Shown here piece after piece: positions 28,247-36,743 of a stretch of 64,000 bases of DNA. The notes beneath the pieces are model-generated. The model ran no database searches, had not been told where the DNA came from, and saw nothing but the letters and a program-made list of their open reading frames with translations. Positions within the stretch are counted from its first letter, which is position 1. Every line of letters starts with the position of its first letter. The DNA comes from Tepidanaerobacter acetatoxydans Re1 (GTDB lineage: Bacteria; Bacillota; Thermosediminibacteria; Thermosediminibacterales; Tepidanaerobacteraceae): positions 1,842,516-1,906,515 of the forward strand of contig NC_019954.2 of the NCBI RefSeq assembly GCF_000328765.2, written 5' to 3'. The translations under genes and the position numbers were made by a program.

Positions 28247-29041
28247 TCAATCACCCCTACTTACCCTTACTGCTGATGCATATTTTTCTCCGAGGTAAGC
28301 TTTAATAACCTCATTGTCTTTCTGGATTTCTTCCGGCGATCCCTCCGCAATTTTTTTCCCAAAGTTAAGTACAGTAATCTTGTTACTAACATTCATTACA
28401 ACATCCATGTTATGCTCTATTAATAATAAATCTATCCCCAAATCATAGGTCTTTAACAAAATATTTACAAATTCTACACGTTCAGAAGGATTTAATCCAC
28501 CAGCTGGTTCATCTAGTAATAAAAGTTTAGGCTTCATCATAAGTGCACGCCCTAACTCTGTCATTTTTTGCCTTCCGTAAGGTAAATTACTTACCTTTTC
28601 ATTGCGCCATTTATCAATCCCTATAAATGTTAAAACTTCCCTAGCACGTTCTTTTAGTATTTTTTCTTCTCTTTTTGCTGTATGACAATCAAATAAAAAT
28701 TTATACATTCCCATCTTTGTCATCTGATGTCCGCCAACCATAAGATTTTCAATCACAGTCATAGAATTAAAAAGTTTTAAATTCTGAAATGTTCGGCCAA
28801 TACCCTTTTGAGCGATTTTATATGTCGGCATTCCACTGATAACAGTATCATTGAATCTTATTACACCACTTGTAAGCGGCAATACACCAGTAATCAAATT
28901 AATTGTTGTAGTCTTTCCCGAACCATTTGGACCTATAAGTGCATGTATGCTTCTTTCTGCCATTTCAATGGTAAGATCTTCTACAGCAACAAGGCCGGAA
29001 AATTTCTTGACCACATTTTCTAGCTTTAATATCGTTTTCAC
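28247..29041 (-). CDS. livG: Branched-chain-amino-acid-type ABC transporter ATPase LivG
   Basis: A 264-residue ATPase with Walker A GPNGSGKTT, the LivG-type signature LPYGRQKMTELGRAL and LLLDEPAGGLNPSE. It pairs with LivF beneath the LivHM channel. The GTG start follows GGGAGGAAGGTGAA and lies one base from the livM stop. The C-terminal KAYLGEKYA is typical. Confidence 0.95.
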   Translation of the reverse strand: MKTILKLENVVKKFSGLVAVEDLTIEMAERSIHALIGPNGSGKTTTINLITGVLPLTSGVIRFNDTVISGMPTYKIAQKGIGRTFQNLKLFNSMTVIENLMVGGHQMTKMGMYKFLFDCHTAKREEKILKERAREVLTFIGIDKWRNEKVSNLPYGRQKMTELGRALMMKPKLLLLDEPAGGLNPSERVEFVNILLKTYDLGIDLLLIEHNMDVVMNVSNKITVLNFGKKIAEGSPEEIQKDNEVIKAYLGEKYASAVRVSRGD

Positions 29042-29042
29042 T

Positions 29043-30017
29043 TCACCTTCCTCCCTTTTTAGGCTTAAGATTGTATGTGATGGGCAATTTCACTCTCTCT
29101 AATGGTTTAATGAGTGTTATAATACCATTTGGTAGTAGAATGGCAAATATTAGCGTTATCACGCTAAATATCAACCAATAATAATCTTTCAAAAACCTCA
29201 ACAGCTCAGGGAGAATTGTAACTGTTATTGCTCCAATTATGTTTCCTTCAACGGATCCTATTCCCCCAATCATCAGCATCACCAGATAATTAATTGAAAT
29301 ATCTTGAGTAAAGCCCATTGGATTAATATATCCGATTAGATGTGCATACATTGCTCCTCCAAGGCAACCATAGAGTGTAGCCAAAGTAAATGCTTTAATT
29401 TTAATGTCAGCAATATTTATTCCACAGGCTTCTGCTGCCTCTGCACTGTCTTTAATTGATTTAAAAGCCCTGCCCCACTTGGAGGCCACTAACCGTTTTG
29501 CAGTTATGCACAGCAGAACAGTAATAAATAAATATAAGTAGTAGATTTTAAACGCATTATCAAACTTAAAACCAAACAAAGAAATACATGGTATGTTTTG
29601 AAGTCCTTGCGCACCACCCGTAAAGTTAGCCCAATTCGTGAGAATTAATCTGACAATTTCACTGAAACCTATTGTTGTCAGTGATAAATATACACCTTTG
29701 ACGCGTAAACTTGGATAACCTAATGCATGCCCAATAATATAACCAATTAACAATGCAAACGCTATACCAAGCCATGCTGAAACTCCCAGCTTAATGGACA
29801 GTAATGCCGATGAATATGCCCCCATCGCATATATACCAGCAGTCCCAAGATTCATTTGACCAGTTAGACCCGTGATGAAATTTAAACCCATCACAACAAT
29901 TATATTAATAAGCGTCTGGTTTAAAAGCATATGATGATACGCATTTTTATCTATGACTGGTAACGCGACCAATATGACGGCTAATATTATCAGCAATATT
30001 ATCTTTGGTTTTTTCAT
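29043..30017 (-). CDS. livM: Branched-chain-amino-acid-type ABC transporter permease LivM
   Basis: A 324-residue membrane protein with about ten hydrophobic segments. The permease motif GLTGQMNLGTAGIYAMGAY and the cytoplasmic loop GRAFKSIKDSAEAAEACGI mark the LivM family. It forms the channel with LivH. The ATG follows AGGAGGGCTTGAAGG, 18 bases after livH. Confidence 0.95.
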   Translation of the reverse strand: MKKPKIILLIILAVILVALPVIDKNAYHHMLLNQTLINIIVVMGLNFITGLTGQMNLGTAGIYAMGAYSSALLSIKLGVSAWLGIAFALLIGYIIGHALGYPSLRVKGVYLSLTTIGFSEIVRLILTNWANFTGGAQGLQNIPCISLFGFKFDNAFKIYYLYLFITVLLCITAKRLVASKWGRAFKSIKDSAEAAEACGINIADIKIKAFTLATLYGCLGGAMYAHLIGYINPMGFTQDISINYLVMLMIGGIGSVEGNIIGAITVTILPELLRFLKDYYWLIFSVITLIFAILLPNGIITLIKPLERVKLPITYNLKPKKGGR

Positions 30018-30035
30018 CCTTCAAGCCCTCCTATA

Positions 30036-30905
30036 TCACTTTCTGTTTCCTAAAACCCCTGTTGGTTTAAAAAGCAAGAATGCTATCAGCAAAACAAAGG
30101 CTACACAGTCTTTGTATACTGCAGGAAACACCGTAACGCTTATATTTTCAAGTATTCCTATAATCAAGCCACCAACAATTGCTCCAGGCAAATATCCAAA
30201 ACCACCTACTACACCCGCTGCAAAACCCTTTAACCCAATCATATTAGCCATGGTATTGTCTATATTAAAAAGCGGAATTACCAAAATACCTATGGCTGTG
30301 CATATCATAGCACTCAACGCAATAGTTAATACTATATTCTTTGTAACATCAATACCCATAAGGCTCGCGGCCATTTTATTCTGGGATACACAGCGCATAG
30401 CCTTGCCCGCTTTTGTTGCCTTGAAAAAAAATTGCATTACTGCGACAATGATAAGGGATACAACAATTATCCAAACATTAGCCCGTGCAATAATTACATT
30501 TCCGATTTTATATTTACCCGATAAAAACTTAGGAAGAGAAAAAGGAGCAGGCCCCCAGATTATTCTTGCTAATTCTGTAAGTATTCGACCTAAAACGATT
30601 GTTCCCATAACAGCAAATATTGGAGATGACATGTTTCTCAACGGGTTAAATATCGTCATAGCCACTACTGCACCAAATATAAACATTACTAATAAACTCA
30701 TTATAACGCCCATCATAGGAGTCATATTCATTCTTAATATAAATGTTCCAGCAAAAAGATACGCACTTATCATAATGAACTTGTCGTGACTGAAGTTTAA
30801 TAAACCTGTAGAGTTCCAAACTAATGTATATTCAATAGCAACCAATGCGTATATGAAGCCCATGGCTATGCCGCTGACTGTTAATTGTAATGCGTTTTGT
30901 ATCAT
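30036..30905 (-). CDS. livH: Branched-chain-amino-acid-type ABC transporter permease LivH
   Basis: A 289-residue membrane protein with about eight hydrophobic segments. MGFIYALVAIEYTLVWNSTG and the loop KAGKAMRCVSQNKMAASLMGI are LivH features. The ATG at 30905 lies after AGAGGTGGTAATAAT; the frame starting at 30959 runs through the intercistronic hairpin and is rejected. The start is well separated from livK by that hairpin, so the channel is probably made in smaller amounts than the binding protein. Confidence 0.94.
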   Translation of the reverse strand: MIQNALQLTVSGIAMGFIYALVAIEYTLVWNSTGLLNFSHDKFIMISAYLFAGTFILRMNMTPMMGVIMSLLVMFIFGAVVAMTIFNPLRNMSSPIFAVMGTIVLGRILTELARIIWGPAPFSLPKFLSGKYKIGNVIIARANVWIIVVSLIIVAVMQFFFKATKAGKAMRCVSQNKMAASLMGIDVTKNIVLTIALSAMICTAIGILVIPLFNIDNTMANMIGLKGFAAGVVGGFGYLPGAIVGGLIIGILENISVTVFPAVYKDCVAFVLLIAFLLFKPTGVLGNRK

Positions 30906-30924
30906 ATTATTACCACCTCTTAAC

Positions 30925-30962
30925 GGCTTGCTATTCCATGGTAAGTAGAGGAATAGCAAGCC
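30925..30962 (-). other. Hairpin between livK and livH
   Basis: GGCTTGCTATTCC (30925-30937) pairs perfectly with GGAATAGCAAGCC (30950-30962) around a 12-base loop. On the minus strand no T-run follows, so it would protect the 3' end of the livK message or attenuate read-through into livHMGF. Confidence 0.75.
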
Positions 30963-30973
30963 ATTTTATTTAC

Positions 30974-32134
30974 TTACCTAAACACAGTATCAATTACATT
31001 AGGTACTTTGTTTTTGATTTGCACAATCTTTGCTTCATTTATCATATCGCCTAATTCATTACAGTTAAATGTCCCGATAATGCCCTGCACATTTTGTGTT
31101 TCCGCAAGAGCCTTACGGATAGCATCAGGATCGGTAGAACCAGCCCTTTCAATAGCATCGGCAAGTACGGTCATCGCACCATAATATGATGCGGCATAAA
31201 GTTCTGGTTTAACATTATATTTTGCTTCGAAACGTTTTACAAAGTCCTGAACAACGCTCGATTCATCGGAAATAGCAAAATCGGTAACAGAATACCATCC
31301 TTCTACCTCTTCAGAATCCACCATGTCTAGCACCTGTTGCATAGTTATACCAGCAGAGGCAATGATTGGTTTCCCCAAGTTAAGCTCATATGTCTGACGA
31401 GCGAACAATGCAACCTCTGAGTCATGCGTCCAAGAAATTATTGCATCAACATTCGCATTCTTGAATTTCATGATTTGACCAGTTAAATCCTTGTCTCCCG
31501 AATTGTGCCCCTCGGCAACATACTCAATACCTACATATTTTAGATAGCTTTCAATAACGTTTTTACCACCGATACCAAAGTCATCATTATTGTAAGATAT
31601 GCCGACTTTTTCAGCGCCAAGTTTTTCAACAGCGTATTTTGCTGCTGCCTCAGCAACCATAGTATCTGACGGTCTTATTCTAAATAAATAAGGATTTCCT
31701 AATTCTGATAATTTTGGGCTTGTACCCCCTGTTAGAAATGGCATACCAGCATTTTTTAAAATTTGATCCACTGCCATAACATTACCACTAAGATGAGGCC
31801 CAATTAGAGCTACAATATTATCATTAATAATCTTGTTAACCGCATTCACTGCACCTGTCTGCGTCGATTGATCATCTTCTACTACAATAACAACTTTTTT
31901 GCCAAGTAAACCGCCGTTTTCATTGATCTCATCGCAACGCATTTGCACACTTTGCTTTGTTCTCTCGCCTGCTAAGGGAAAGCTACCTGTAATGGCTGTA
32001 ACAACACCTATTCTAATCTCACCATCAAACTCCGAAGATATCTGAGTTTCGGATTTTTTAGCAGTTGACCCACAACCCACTATAGTAATTACCATAACCA
32101 GTGCAATTATTGTAAAAATAATTTTTTTAACCAC
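30974..32134 (-). CDS. livK: ABC transporter substrate-binding lipoprotein (LivK/Peripla_BP_6 type)
   Basis: A 386-residue lipoprotein: signal peptide IIFTIIALVMVITIVGC with lipobox cysteine, then a two-lobed type I binding fold beginning IRIGVVTAITGSFPLAGERT. This captures the substrate for LivHMGF outside the membrane. The start is GTG after AAGGAGGAGAAAA. The ligand is not readable from sequence; the metabolic genes suggest a hydroxy- or sugar-acid. First gene of island A and preceded by the island operator. Confidence 0.93.
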   Translation of the reverse strand: MVKKIIFTIIALVMVITIVGCGSTAKKSETQISSEFDGEIRIGVVTAITGSFPLAGERTKQSVQMRCDEINENGGLLGKKVVIVVEDDQSTQTGAVNAVNKIINDNIVALIGPHLSGNVMAVDQILKNAGMPFLTGGTSPKLSELGNPYLFRIRPSDTMVAEAAAKYAVEKLGAEKVGISYNNDDFGIGGKNVIESYLKYVGIEYVAEGHNSGDKDLTGQIMKFKNANVDAIISWTHDSEVALFARQTYELNLGKPIIASAGITMQQVLDMVDSEEVEGWYSVTDFAISDESSVVQDFVKRFEAKYNVKPELYAASYYGAMTVLADAIERAGSTDPDAIRKALAETQNVQGIIGTFNCNELGDMINEAKIVQIKNKVPNVIDTVFR

Positions 32135-32218
32135 TTTTCTCCTCCTTTTTACTATTATGTTAATTTCAATTTCACAAAACTATTTATCAAGCATCAATAT
32201 AGCACCTCCCAATGGTAA

Positions 32219-32237
32219 AATATAGAAAACGTTTTCT
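32219..32237 (-). promoter_or_regulatory. LacI-type operator overlapping the livK -10 element
   Basis: The perfect palindrome AGAAAACGTTTTCT (32224-32237) has the central CG typical of LacI-family sites and runs on the minus strand straight into TATATT (32224-32219). The likely transcript starts only a few bases before an orphan GGGAGGTG and the four-codon frame ATG-CTT-GAT-AAA-TAG. Confidence 0.8.
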
Positions 32238-32253
32238 TTTTTTGGTAAAAAAT

Positions 32254-33273
32254 TTAGTTTATTTTCTTTACTGAATTTCCTATACTCATTTCTGGAACCA
32301 TTATAAATTCTTTAAAATCTGCACTTTCTACACCGTTTTGGATTCTATATAATACTGTCTCTCCTGCTTTTTGCCCTATCGCAAAGGTATTTTGAGAAAT
32401 CACAGTTAATCTTGGATCAATTAAGTCCGGTGTACTTATATCGCCAAAAGAAACAAGTGAAATATCTTCCGGAATTTTTAGACCAAACTCACGCAATGCA
32501 ACCATTATGCCTTCGGCCATAAGGTTGTTTGCTGCAAATATCGCCGTAGGCAGGTCATTTTTATTATTTAAAATCAGTTGCCTGGCAGCATTATAGGCAT
32601 CCAGCCTTTTGAAATTTCCTTGTAATACATAATCATCTCTTAGTTTTATATCATCATCTTCCAGAGCCTTTTTATATCCTGCAAACCTTTCTGCCCCTGA
32701 ACTTACTTTTAGAAGACCGTTTACTATTCCGATTTTTTTGTGGCCCATTTGTATAAGATATTTCGTAAGCTTATATGCTGAGCTGAAATTATCTTCGACT
32801 ATAACATCCGCACTGCAATTAGGAACCTTTCTGTCAATTAATATTATAGGAAAATTTTTTTCCGCCAATTGATTAATATAAGAACTATCAGTATTGCATG
32901 AAGCTAGAATAATGCCATCAACTCGTTTTTCGCTCAGAAGTCTAAGCAAGGCATGTTCTTTCGACGGATTCTCATCAGTGCTGCAAAAAATAAGATTATA
33001 TTTTTCCGGGCCCACAACGCTTTCAATACCCTTTGCTATTTGCATAAAGAACGGGTTTGAAATATCAGCTACTACAACACCAATCATATTTGTTTTTTGT
33101 TTTTTCAAACTTCTAGCTACAGCATTGGGCTGATAATTCAATTCACTTATAGCTTGTAATACTCTCTCTTTTACTTCATCACTTACCGGGTAGTTTTTAT
33201 TTAATACTCTGGAGACTGTTGAAATTGAAACATTAGCTCTTTTTGCAACTTCAGTTATTGTGACTCTCCTCAA
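32254..33273 (-). CDS. LacI-family transcriptional regulator of island A
   Basis: A 339-residue repressor. The N-terminal helix-turn-helix TITEVAKRANVSISTVSRVL and hinge YQPNAVARSLK are followed by a sugar-binding-protein-like effector domain. The TTG start at 33273 is eight bases after AAGGAG; the in-frame GTG at 33282 overlaps that ribosome site. It is divergent from nothing but sits at the head of the liv operon, and a palindrome matching those at livK and dapA1 overlaps its own -10, so autorepression and control of both operons are likely. The effector is presumably a pathway sugar or acid. Confidence 0.92.
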   Translation of the reverse strand: MRRVTITEVAKRANVSISTVSRVLNKNYPVSDEVKERVLQAISELNYQPNAVARSLKKQKTNMIGVVVADISNPFFMQIAKGIESVVGPEKYNLIFCSTDENPSKEHALLRLLSEKRVDGIILASCNTDSSYINQLAEKNFPIILIDRKVPNCSADVIVEDNFSSAYKLTKYLIQMGHKKIGIVNGLLKVSSGAERFAGYKKALEDDDIKLRDDYVLQGNFKRLDAYNAARQLILNNKNDLPTAIFAANNLMAEGIMVALREFGLKIPEDISLVSFGDISTPDLIDPRLTVISQNTFAIGQKAGETVLYRIQNGVESADFKEFIMVPEMSIGNSVKKIN

Positions 33274-33299
33274 AGTATGCACTCCTTGTTTTTATTAAC

Positions 33300-33322
33300 A
33301 TTATAGAAAACCTTTTCTATAA
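33300..33322 (-). promoter_or_regulatory. Autoregulatory LacI-type operator
   Basis: The 10-base arms TTATAGAAAA and TTTTCTATAA flank CC (33301-33322); this is the longest of the three sites. On the minus strand TATAAT (33305-33300) follows at its end, 27 bases before the regulator start codon. Confidence 0.78.
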
Positions 33323-33429
33323 TGAGTATTCTACATTAAATCTAAAAGTCCTTCTTTGAGAATTAATTTTTTAAAGAAGTGGATACCCGTAAACTGATAA
33401 GAATAAATCATATTTATCCTGTCAGTATG

Positions 33430-33458
33430 TTGCTATTATTCTGCTGTCCGAATATAAT
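33430..33458 (+). promoter_or_regulatory. Promoter of the resistance cassette
   Basis: TTGCTA (33430-33435), a 17-base spacer and TATAAT (33453-33458) lie about 30 bases before the first gene of the plus-strand cassette. Confidence 0.75.
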
Positions 33459-33488
33459 ATTGCTACGAACCAGAAAGGACGGGTGATT

Positions 33489-33668
33489 ATGGATTATATT
33501 TCTGCCCCGGAGGCGGCTAAGAAATGGAGCATTTCAGAGCGACGAGTACAAAAACTTTGTGAGGAAAACCGTATACCCGGTGTGGTAAGGTTCAGCCGAA
33601 TGTGGCTTATTCCAAAAGACGCAACGAAACCCGTTGATGGACGGAGAAAGGAAAAAACCAATGAATAG
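33489..33668 (+). CDS. Small helix-turn-helix (excisionase-like) DNA-binding protein
   Basis: A 59-residue protein with a MerR/excisionase-type winged HTH: MDYISAPEAAKKWSISERR followed by a GVVRFSRMWLIPKDA wing. The ATG at 33489 lies nine bases after AAAGGA. Its last eight bases overlap the response-regulator start, showing coupling. Such proteins are common in clostridial mobile elements and in front of two-component genes; here it probably assists control of the cassette. No integrase is present. Confidence 0.82.
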   Translation: MDYISAPEAAKKWSISERRVQKLCEENRIPGVVRFSRMWLIPKDATKPVDGRRKEKTNE

Positions 33669-34347
33669 AATATTACTTCTTGAAGATGATTTAAGCCTAA
33701 TAGATGGACTTTCCCGTTTACTAAAAAGGCAGGGTTTTGAATTAGATATTGCCCGAACCGTAAGAGAAGCCAATACCATTTGGGCAGACGGTAAATACGA
33801 TTTATTGATACTGGACGTGTCCTTGCCGGACGGTTCCGGCTTTGAGGTATGTCAAAAAGTACGTCAGGTATCCAAAGTGCCGATTATCTTTTTAACTGCG
33901 TCAGATGAAGAAATGAATATTGTTACAGGGCTTGATATTGGCGGTGACGATTATATCACCAAACCCTTTAAACTAGGGGTTCTCATATCGAGAATTAACG
34001 CTTTGCTTCGGAGGGTAAAGAACTTTGGAACGGCGGATACGGAGATAATATCCAATGGAATAAAAGTTTTGTTGCTGCAAGGACAAGTATATAAAGATGG
34101 GCAGCTTTTGGATTTGACAACAGCCGAGTACCGATTACTTTGTCTGCTCATGCAAAATCCCAACATCATACTATCCAAAGAAAAAATTCTGGATAAGCTA
34201 TGGGACGGCGAGGGCAGCTATGTGGACGATAATACATTGGCGGTATATATTCGCAGGCTAAGAATGAAGATAGAAAACAATCCGGGTGACCCGCAAATGC
34301 TGCTGACAGTCAGGGGCATGGGTTACAAATGGAATGTATTGAATTGA
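33661..34347 (+). CDS. OmpR-family response regulator
   Basis: A 228-residue regulator: receiver domain with phospho-accepting Asp52 (LLILDVSLPDGSG), Thr/Lys switch residues (FLTAS; ITKPFK at 101), and a C-terminal winged helix (NPNIILSKEKILDKLW; DDNTLAVYIRRLRMKI). The ATG at 33661 follows AAAGGAAAAAACCA; the longer frame from 33634 has no ribosome site. It pairs with the kinase nine bases downstream and most resembles BceR/VanR-type regulators of antimicrobial-peptide responses. Confidence 0.95.
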   Translation: MNRILLLEDDLSLIDGLSRLLKRQGFELDIARTVREANTIWADGKYDLLILDVSLPDGSGFEVCQKVRQVSKVPIIFLTASDEEMNIVTGLDIGGDDYITKPFKLGVLISRINALLRRVKNFGTADTEIISNGIKVLLLQGQVYKDGQLLDLTTAEYRLLCLLMQNPNIILSKEKILDKLWDGEGSYVDDNTLAVYIRRLRMKIENNPGDPQMLLTVRGMGYKWNVLN

Positions 34348-34356
34348 GGTGGACAG

Positions 34357-35394
34357 GTGAAAATTTTTACCAATAAGGATATTAAAAATTTCTTTGTTGC
34401 AATATCGTGCATATTAGGCGGTTTTATCCTTTTATTTCAGTTATTTGTAAGGCTGTTTTACGGCACATTGAACCTTGCCATGCTATTACTGTCTTTGCTC
34501 GCTGCATTATGCATTTTAGGAGTTTGCTTTCTCTATTTTCGTAAGCAAAATCAGATTATGGAAGAAGCCGCATCTCAAATCAATTTATACCTTTCAGGAA
34601 ATACAGATATCCGAATTGATTGTGACAAGGAAGGCAGCTTGTATAAGCTTTTCCATGCAGTCAACACATTGGCTACGGCGCTCAATGCTCATGCAGTAAA
34701 AGAACAGAAAGTAAAAGAGTTTTTGAAAGGTACTATTTCCGATATTTCTCATCAGTTAAAAACTCCCCTTGCCGCTCTCGCTATCTACAACGGACTTTTA
34801 CAGGACGAAACGGAAGATATTACCGCTGTAAAAGAATTTGCAGTAAAGTCAGAGAAAGAGATTGAACGGATTGAAATGCTCGTTCAAAACCTCTTGAAAA
34901 TTACGAAATTAGACGCAGGTGCTATTGTTATAAAAAAGGCACCTGAAAATATAGCAAATATGATGAATGATATCTATCAGCATTTTGAATTTCGTGCCAA
35001 TGAGGAAAAGAAAATCATTACCTTGTCAGGGCCAGATGATACCATGCTTTTTTGTGACAGAGATTGGATAACAGAAGCCATTAGTAACATTGTAAAAAAT
35101 GCACTTGACCATACGAACGCAGGAAGTCAGATTACAGTTGAGTGGAAAAAGCTCCCGGCTGTCATACAGATAACCATAAAGGACAATGGCAGCGGCATAC
35201 ACCCGGAAGATATACACCATATTTTTAAGCGATTTTACCGCAGCCGCTTTTCAAAAGATACGCAAGGTATCGGCCTTGGATTGCCGCTTGCAAAAACAAT
35301 CGTAGAAGCACACGACGGTAATATCACAGTGGACAGTGCTTTGGGTAAAGGTAGCACATTTGTTATAAATTTTTTAAACCTTACTAAAATGTAA
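34357..35394 (+). CDS. Membrane sensor histidine kinase
   Basis: A 345-residue kinase with two closely spaced N-terminal membrane helices (about 11-33 and 40-61) and virtually no outside loop, the layout of intramembrane-sensing kinases that read the state of an ABC transporter rather than the drug. The H-box SDISHQLKTPLAAL has the phospho-His at 132; N-box IVKNALDH and G-boxes DNGSGI and GIGLGLPLAK follow. The start is GTG seven bases after GAGG. Confidence 0.94.
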   Translation: MKIFTNKDIKNFFVAISCILGGFILLFQLFVRLFYGTLNLAMLLLSLLAALCILGVCFLYFRKQNQIMEEAASQINLYLSGNTDIRIDCDKEGSLYKLFHAVNTLATALNAHAVKEQKVKEFLKGTISDISHQLKTPLAALAIYNGLLQDETEDITAVKEFAVKSEKEIERIEMLVQNLLKITKLDAGAIVIKKAPENIANMMNDIYQHFEFRANEEKKIITLSGPDDTMLFCDRDWITEAISNIVKNALDHTNAGSQITVEWKKLPAVIQITIKDNGSGIHPEDIHHIFKRFYRSRFSKDTQGIGLGLPLAKTIVEAHDGNITVDSALGKGSTFVINFLNLTKM

Positions 35395-35460
35395 GCGGAA
35401 ATTCATGTGGGAGTAAGATAAGAGTATTACCCTACCTTATATAGAAAGGTGGGATTTATT

Positions 35461-36063
35461 TTGAGTGCATTATTATTTAAAAATTTTACAAAGTATGCAC
35501 TGCTTCGGGCGGCATTTTGGGGAATCATGGGGATTATTCTGTTCGCCCTGCCGGACTTTTTCCTTGACGGGATGTTCTATGCGATTGTCGGATATATGCT
35601 TGTGGATGGTATCTTGCGTATTGTGGATTTTGTCCGGGAGAGTGCCGCGAATCACATTCACGAAAAGAAAGCGGGTTCGCCTCTTCGCTATTTTAGTCTC
35701 GTGGTTGCTGTTTTGCTGCTTGTGGTAGTAATCCATTCCATTATCTTTAGAGATTTGCTGATTCAAGTAACCCCTGTCTATCTTGGTGGATTACTGCTGC
35801 TCAGGGGTATCCTTTATTTTGTAATCGCCCTGTGCGCAAATACATTCATGCAAAGGGGGCTTCTGGTTGCTCTTTCTGGAATTGTCTTTTTGGGCGGTGC
35901 AGCTGTCCTCGTCTTTACATTTGGATTTGGCATTGGTGGTATTCCCGGACTTATAAAGGTTTCCGGTGCCGCTTTGCTGCTCGCCTGCTTATATGAATTG
36001 GCAGCATACCTCGTCTACCGAAAGAATCTAGGCAACCGATCAAATGAGGAGGATATACAATGA
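35461..36063 (+). CDS. DUF308 (HdeD-like) membrane protein
   Basis: A 200-residue protein with six hydrophobic segments arranged in pairs, as in HdeD/DUF308 proteins; LFALPDFFLDGMFYAIVGYM and LGGLLLLRGILYFVIALC are repeat-like. The TTG at 35461 is eight bases after AAAGGTGG. The stop overlaps the next ATG by four bases (ATGA). The function of the family in Firmicutes is not established; its place in the cassette suggests a membrane-stress or immunity role. Confidence 0.83.
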   Translation: MSALLFKNFTKYALLRAAFWGIMGIILFALPDFFLDGMFYAIVGYMLVDGILRIVDFVRESAANHIHEKKAGSPLRYFSLVVAVLLLVVVIHSIIFRDLLIQVTPVYLGGLLLLRGILYFVIALCANTFMQRGLLVALSGIVFLGGAAVLVFTFGFGIGGIPGLIKVSGAALLLACLYELAAYLVYRKNLGNRSNEEDIQ

Positions 36064-36743
36064 ATTTATTGGAAGTAAATGCTGTTAGCAAAACCTATGG
36101 TACAGGGGAAGCCGCAGTCAACGCATTAAAGAATGTCAGTTTTTCCGTTCCCAAAGGGGAATTTGTCGCCATTGTTGGTGAATCGGGTTCCGGGAAAAGC
36201 ACACTCTTGAATATGATAGGGGCGCTCGATACGCCTACGTCCGGGAATGTTCTGATAGACGGCAAGGATATATTCCGCATGAGCGACGAAAAACTTACTA
36301 TTTTTCGTCGTCGTAACATAGGCTTTATCTTTCAGGCATATAACCTTATTCCCGAACTCAACGTTGAGCAGAATATCACTTTTCCCGTATTGCTCGATTA
36401 TAAAAAGCCGGATAAGGCGTATGTAGAGGAAATTCTTACAGTCCTTTCTCTGCAGGACAGACGAAACCACCTACCCCGGCAGTTATCTGGCGGGCAGCAA
36501 CAGCGTGTGGCGATTGGCCGCGCTTTGATTACCCGCCCCATGTTGATACTTGCAGACGAGCCGACCGGCAATTTGGACAGCCAAAACTCGAGCGAGGTAA
36601 TTTCTCTTCTGAAAACAGCATCCAAACGCTACCAACAGACAATTATCATGATTACGCATAATCGTAGTATTGCTTCCACGGCTGACCGTGTACTGCAAAT
36701 GTCGGACGGCGTATTAACCGATTTGGGGGGATACGCCGAATGA
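36060..36743 (+). CDS. ABC transporter ATP-binding protein, antimicrobial-peptide type
   Basis: A 227-residue MacB/BceA-class ATPase: Walker [10 protein letters not shown] (40-48), LSGGQQQRV (142-150), Walker [15 protein letters not shown] and the switch histidine in MITHN. It overlaps both neighbours by four bases, showing tight coupling with the permease. Energises the FtsX-type permease that follows. Confidence 0.95.
   Translation: MNLLEVNAVSKTYGTGEAAVNALKNVSFSVPKGEFVAIVGESGSGKSTLLNMIGALDTPTSGNVLIDGKDIFRMSDEKLTIFRRRNIGFIFQAYNLIPELNVEQNITFPVLLDYKKPDKAYVEEILTVLSLQDRRNHLPRQLSGGQQQRVAIGRALITRPMLILADEPTGNLDSQNSSEVISLLKTASKRYQQTIIMITHNRSIASTADRVLQMSDGVLTDLGGYAE

Noticed and set aside
29953-30789. 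278-codon plus-strand frame opposite livM and livH
   Set aside because: Antisense shadow of two membrane-protein genes; hydrophobic codons read backwards give a false threonine/isoleucine-rich frame.
33301-33322. Reading the palindrome upstream of the first LacI gene as a terminator or CcpA site
   Set aside because: It has no T-run, overlaps a -10 and matches two other island promoters; the centre differs from typical CcpA cre sites, so it is assigned to the local LacI protein.
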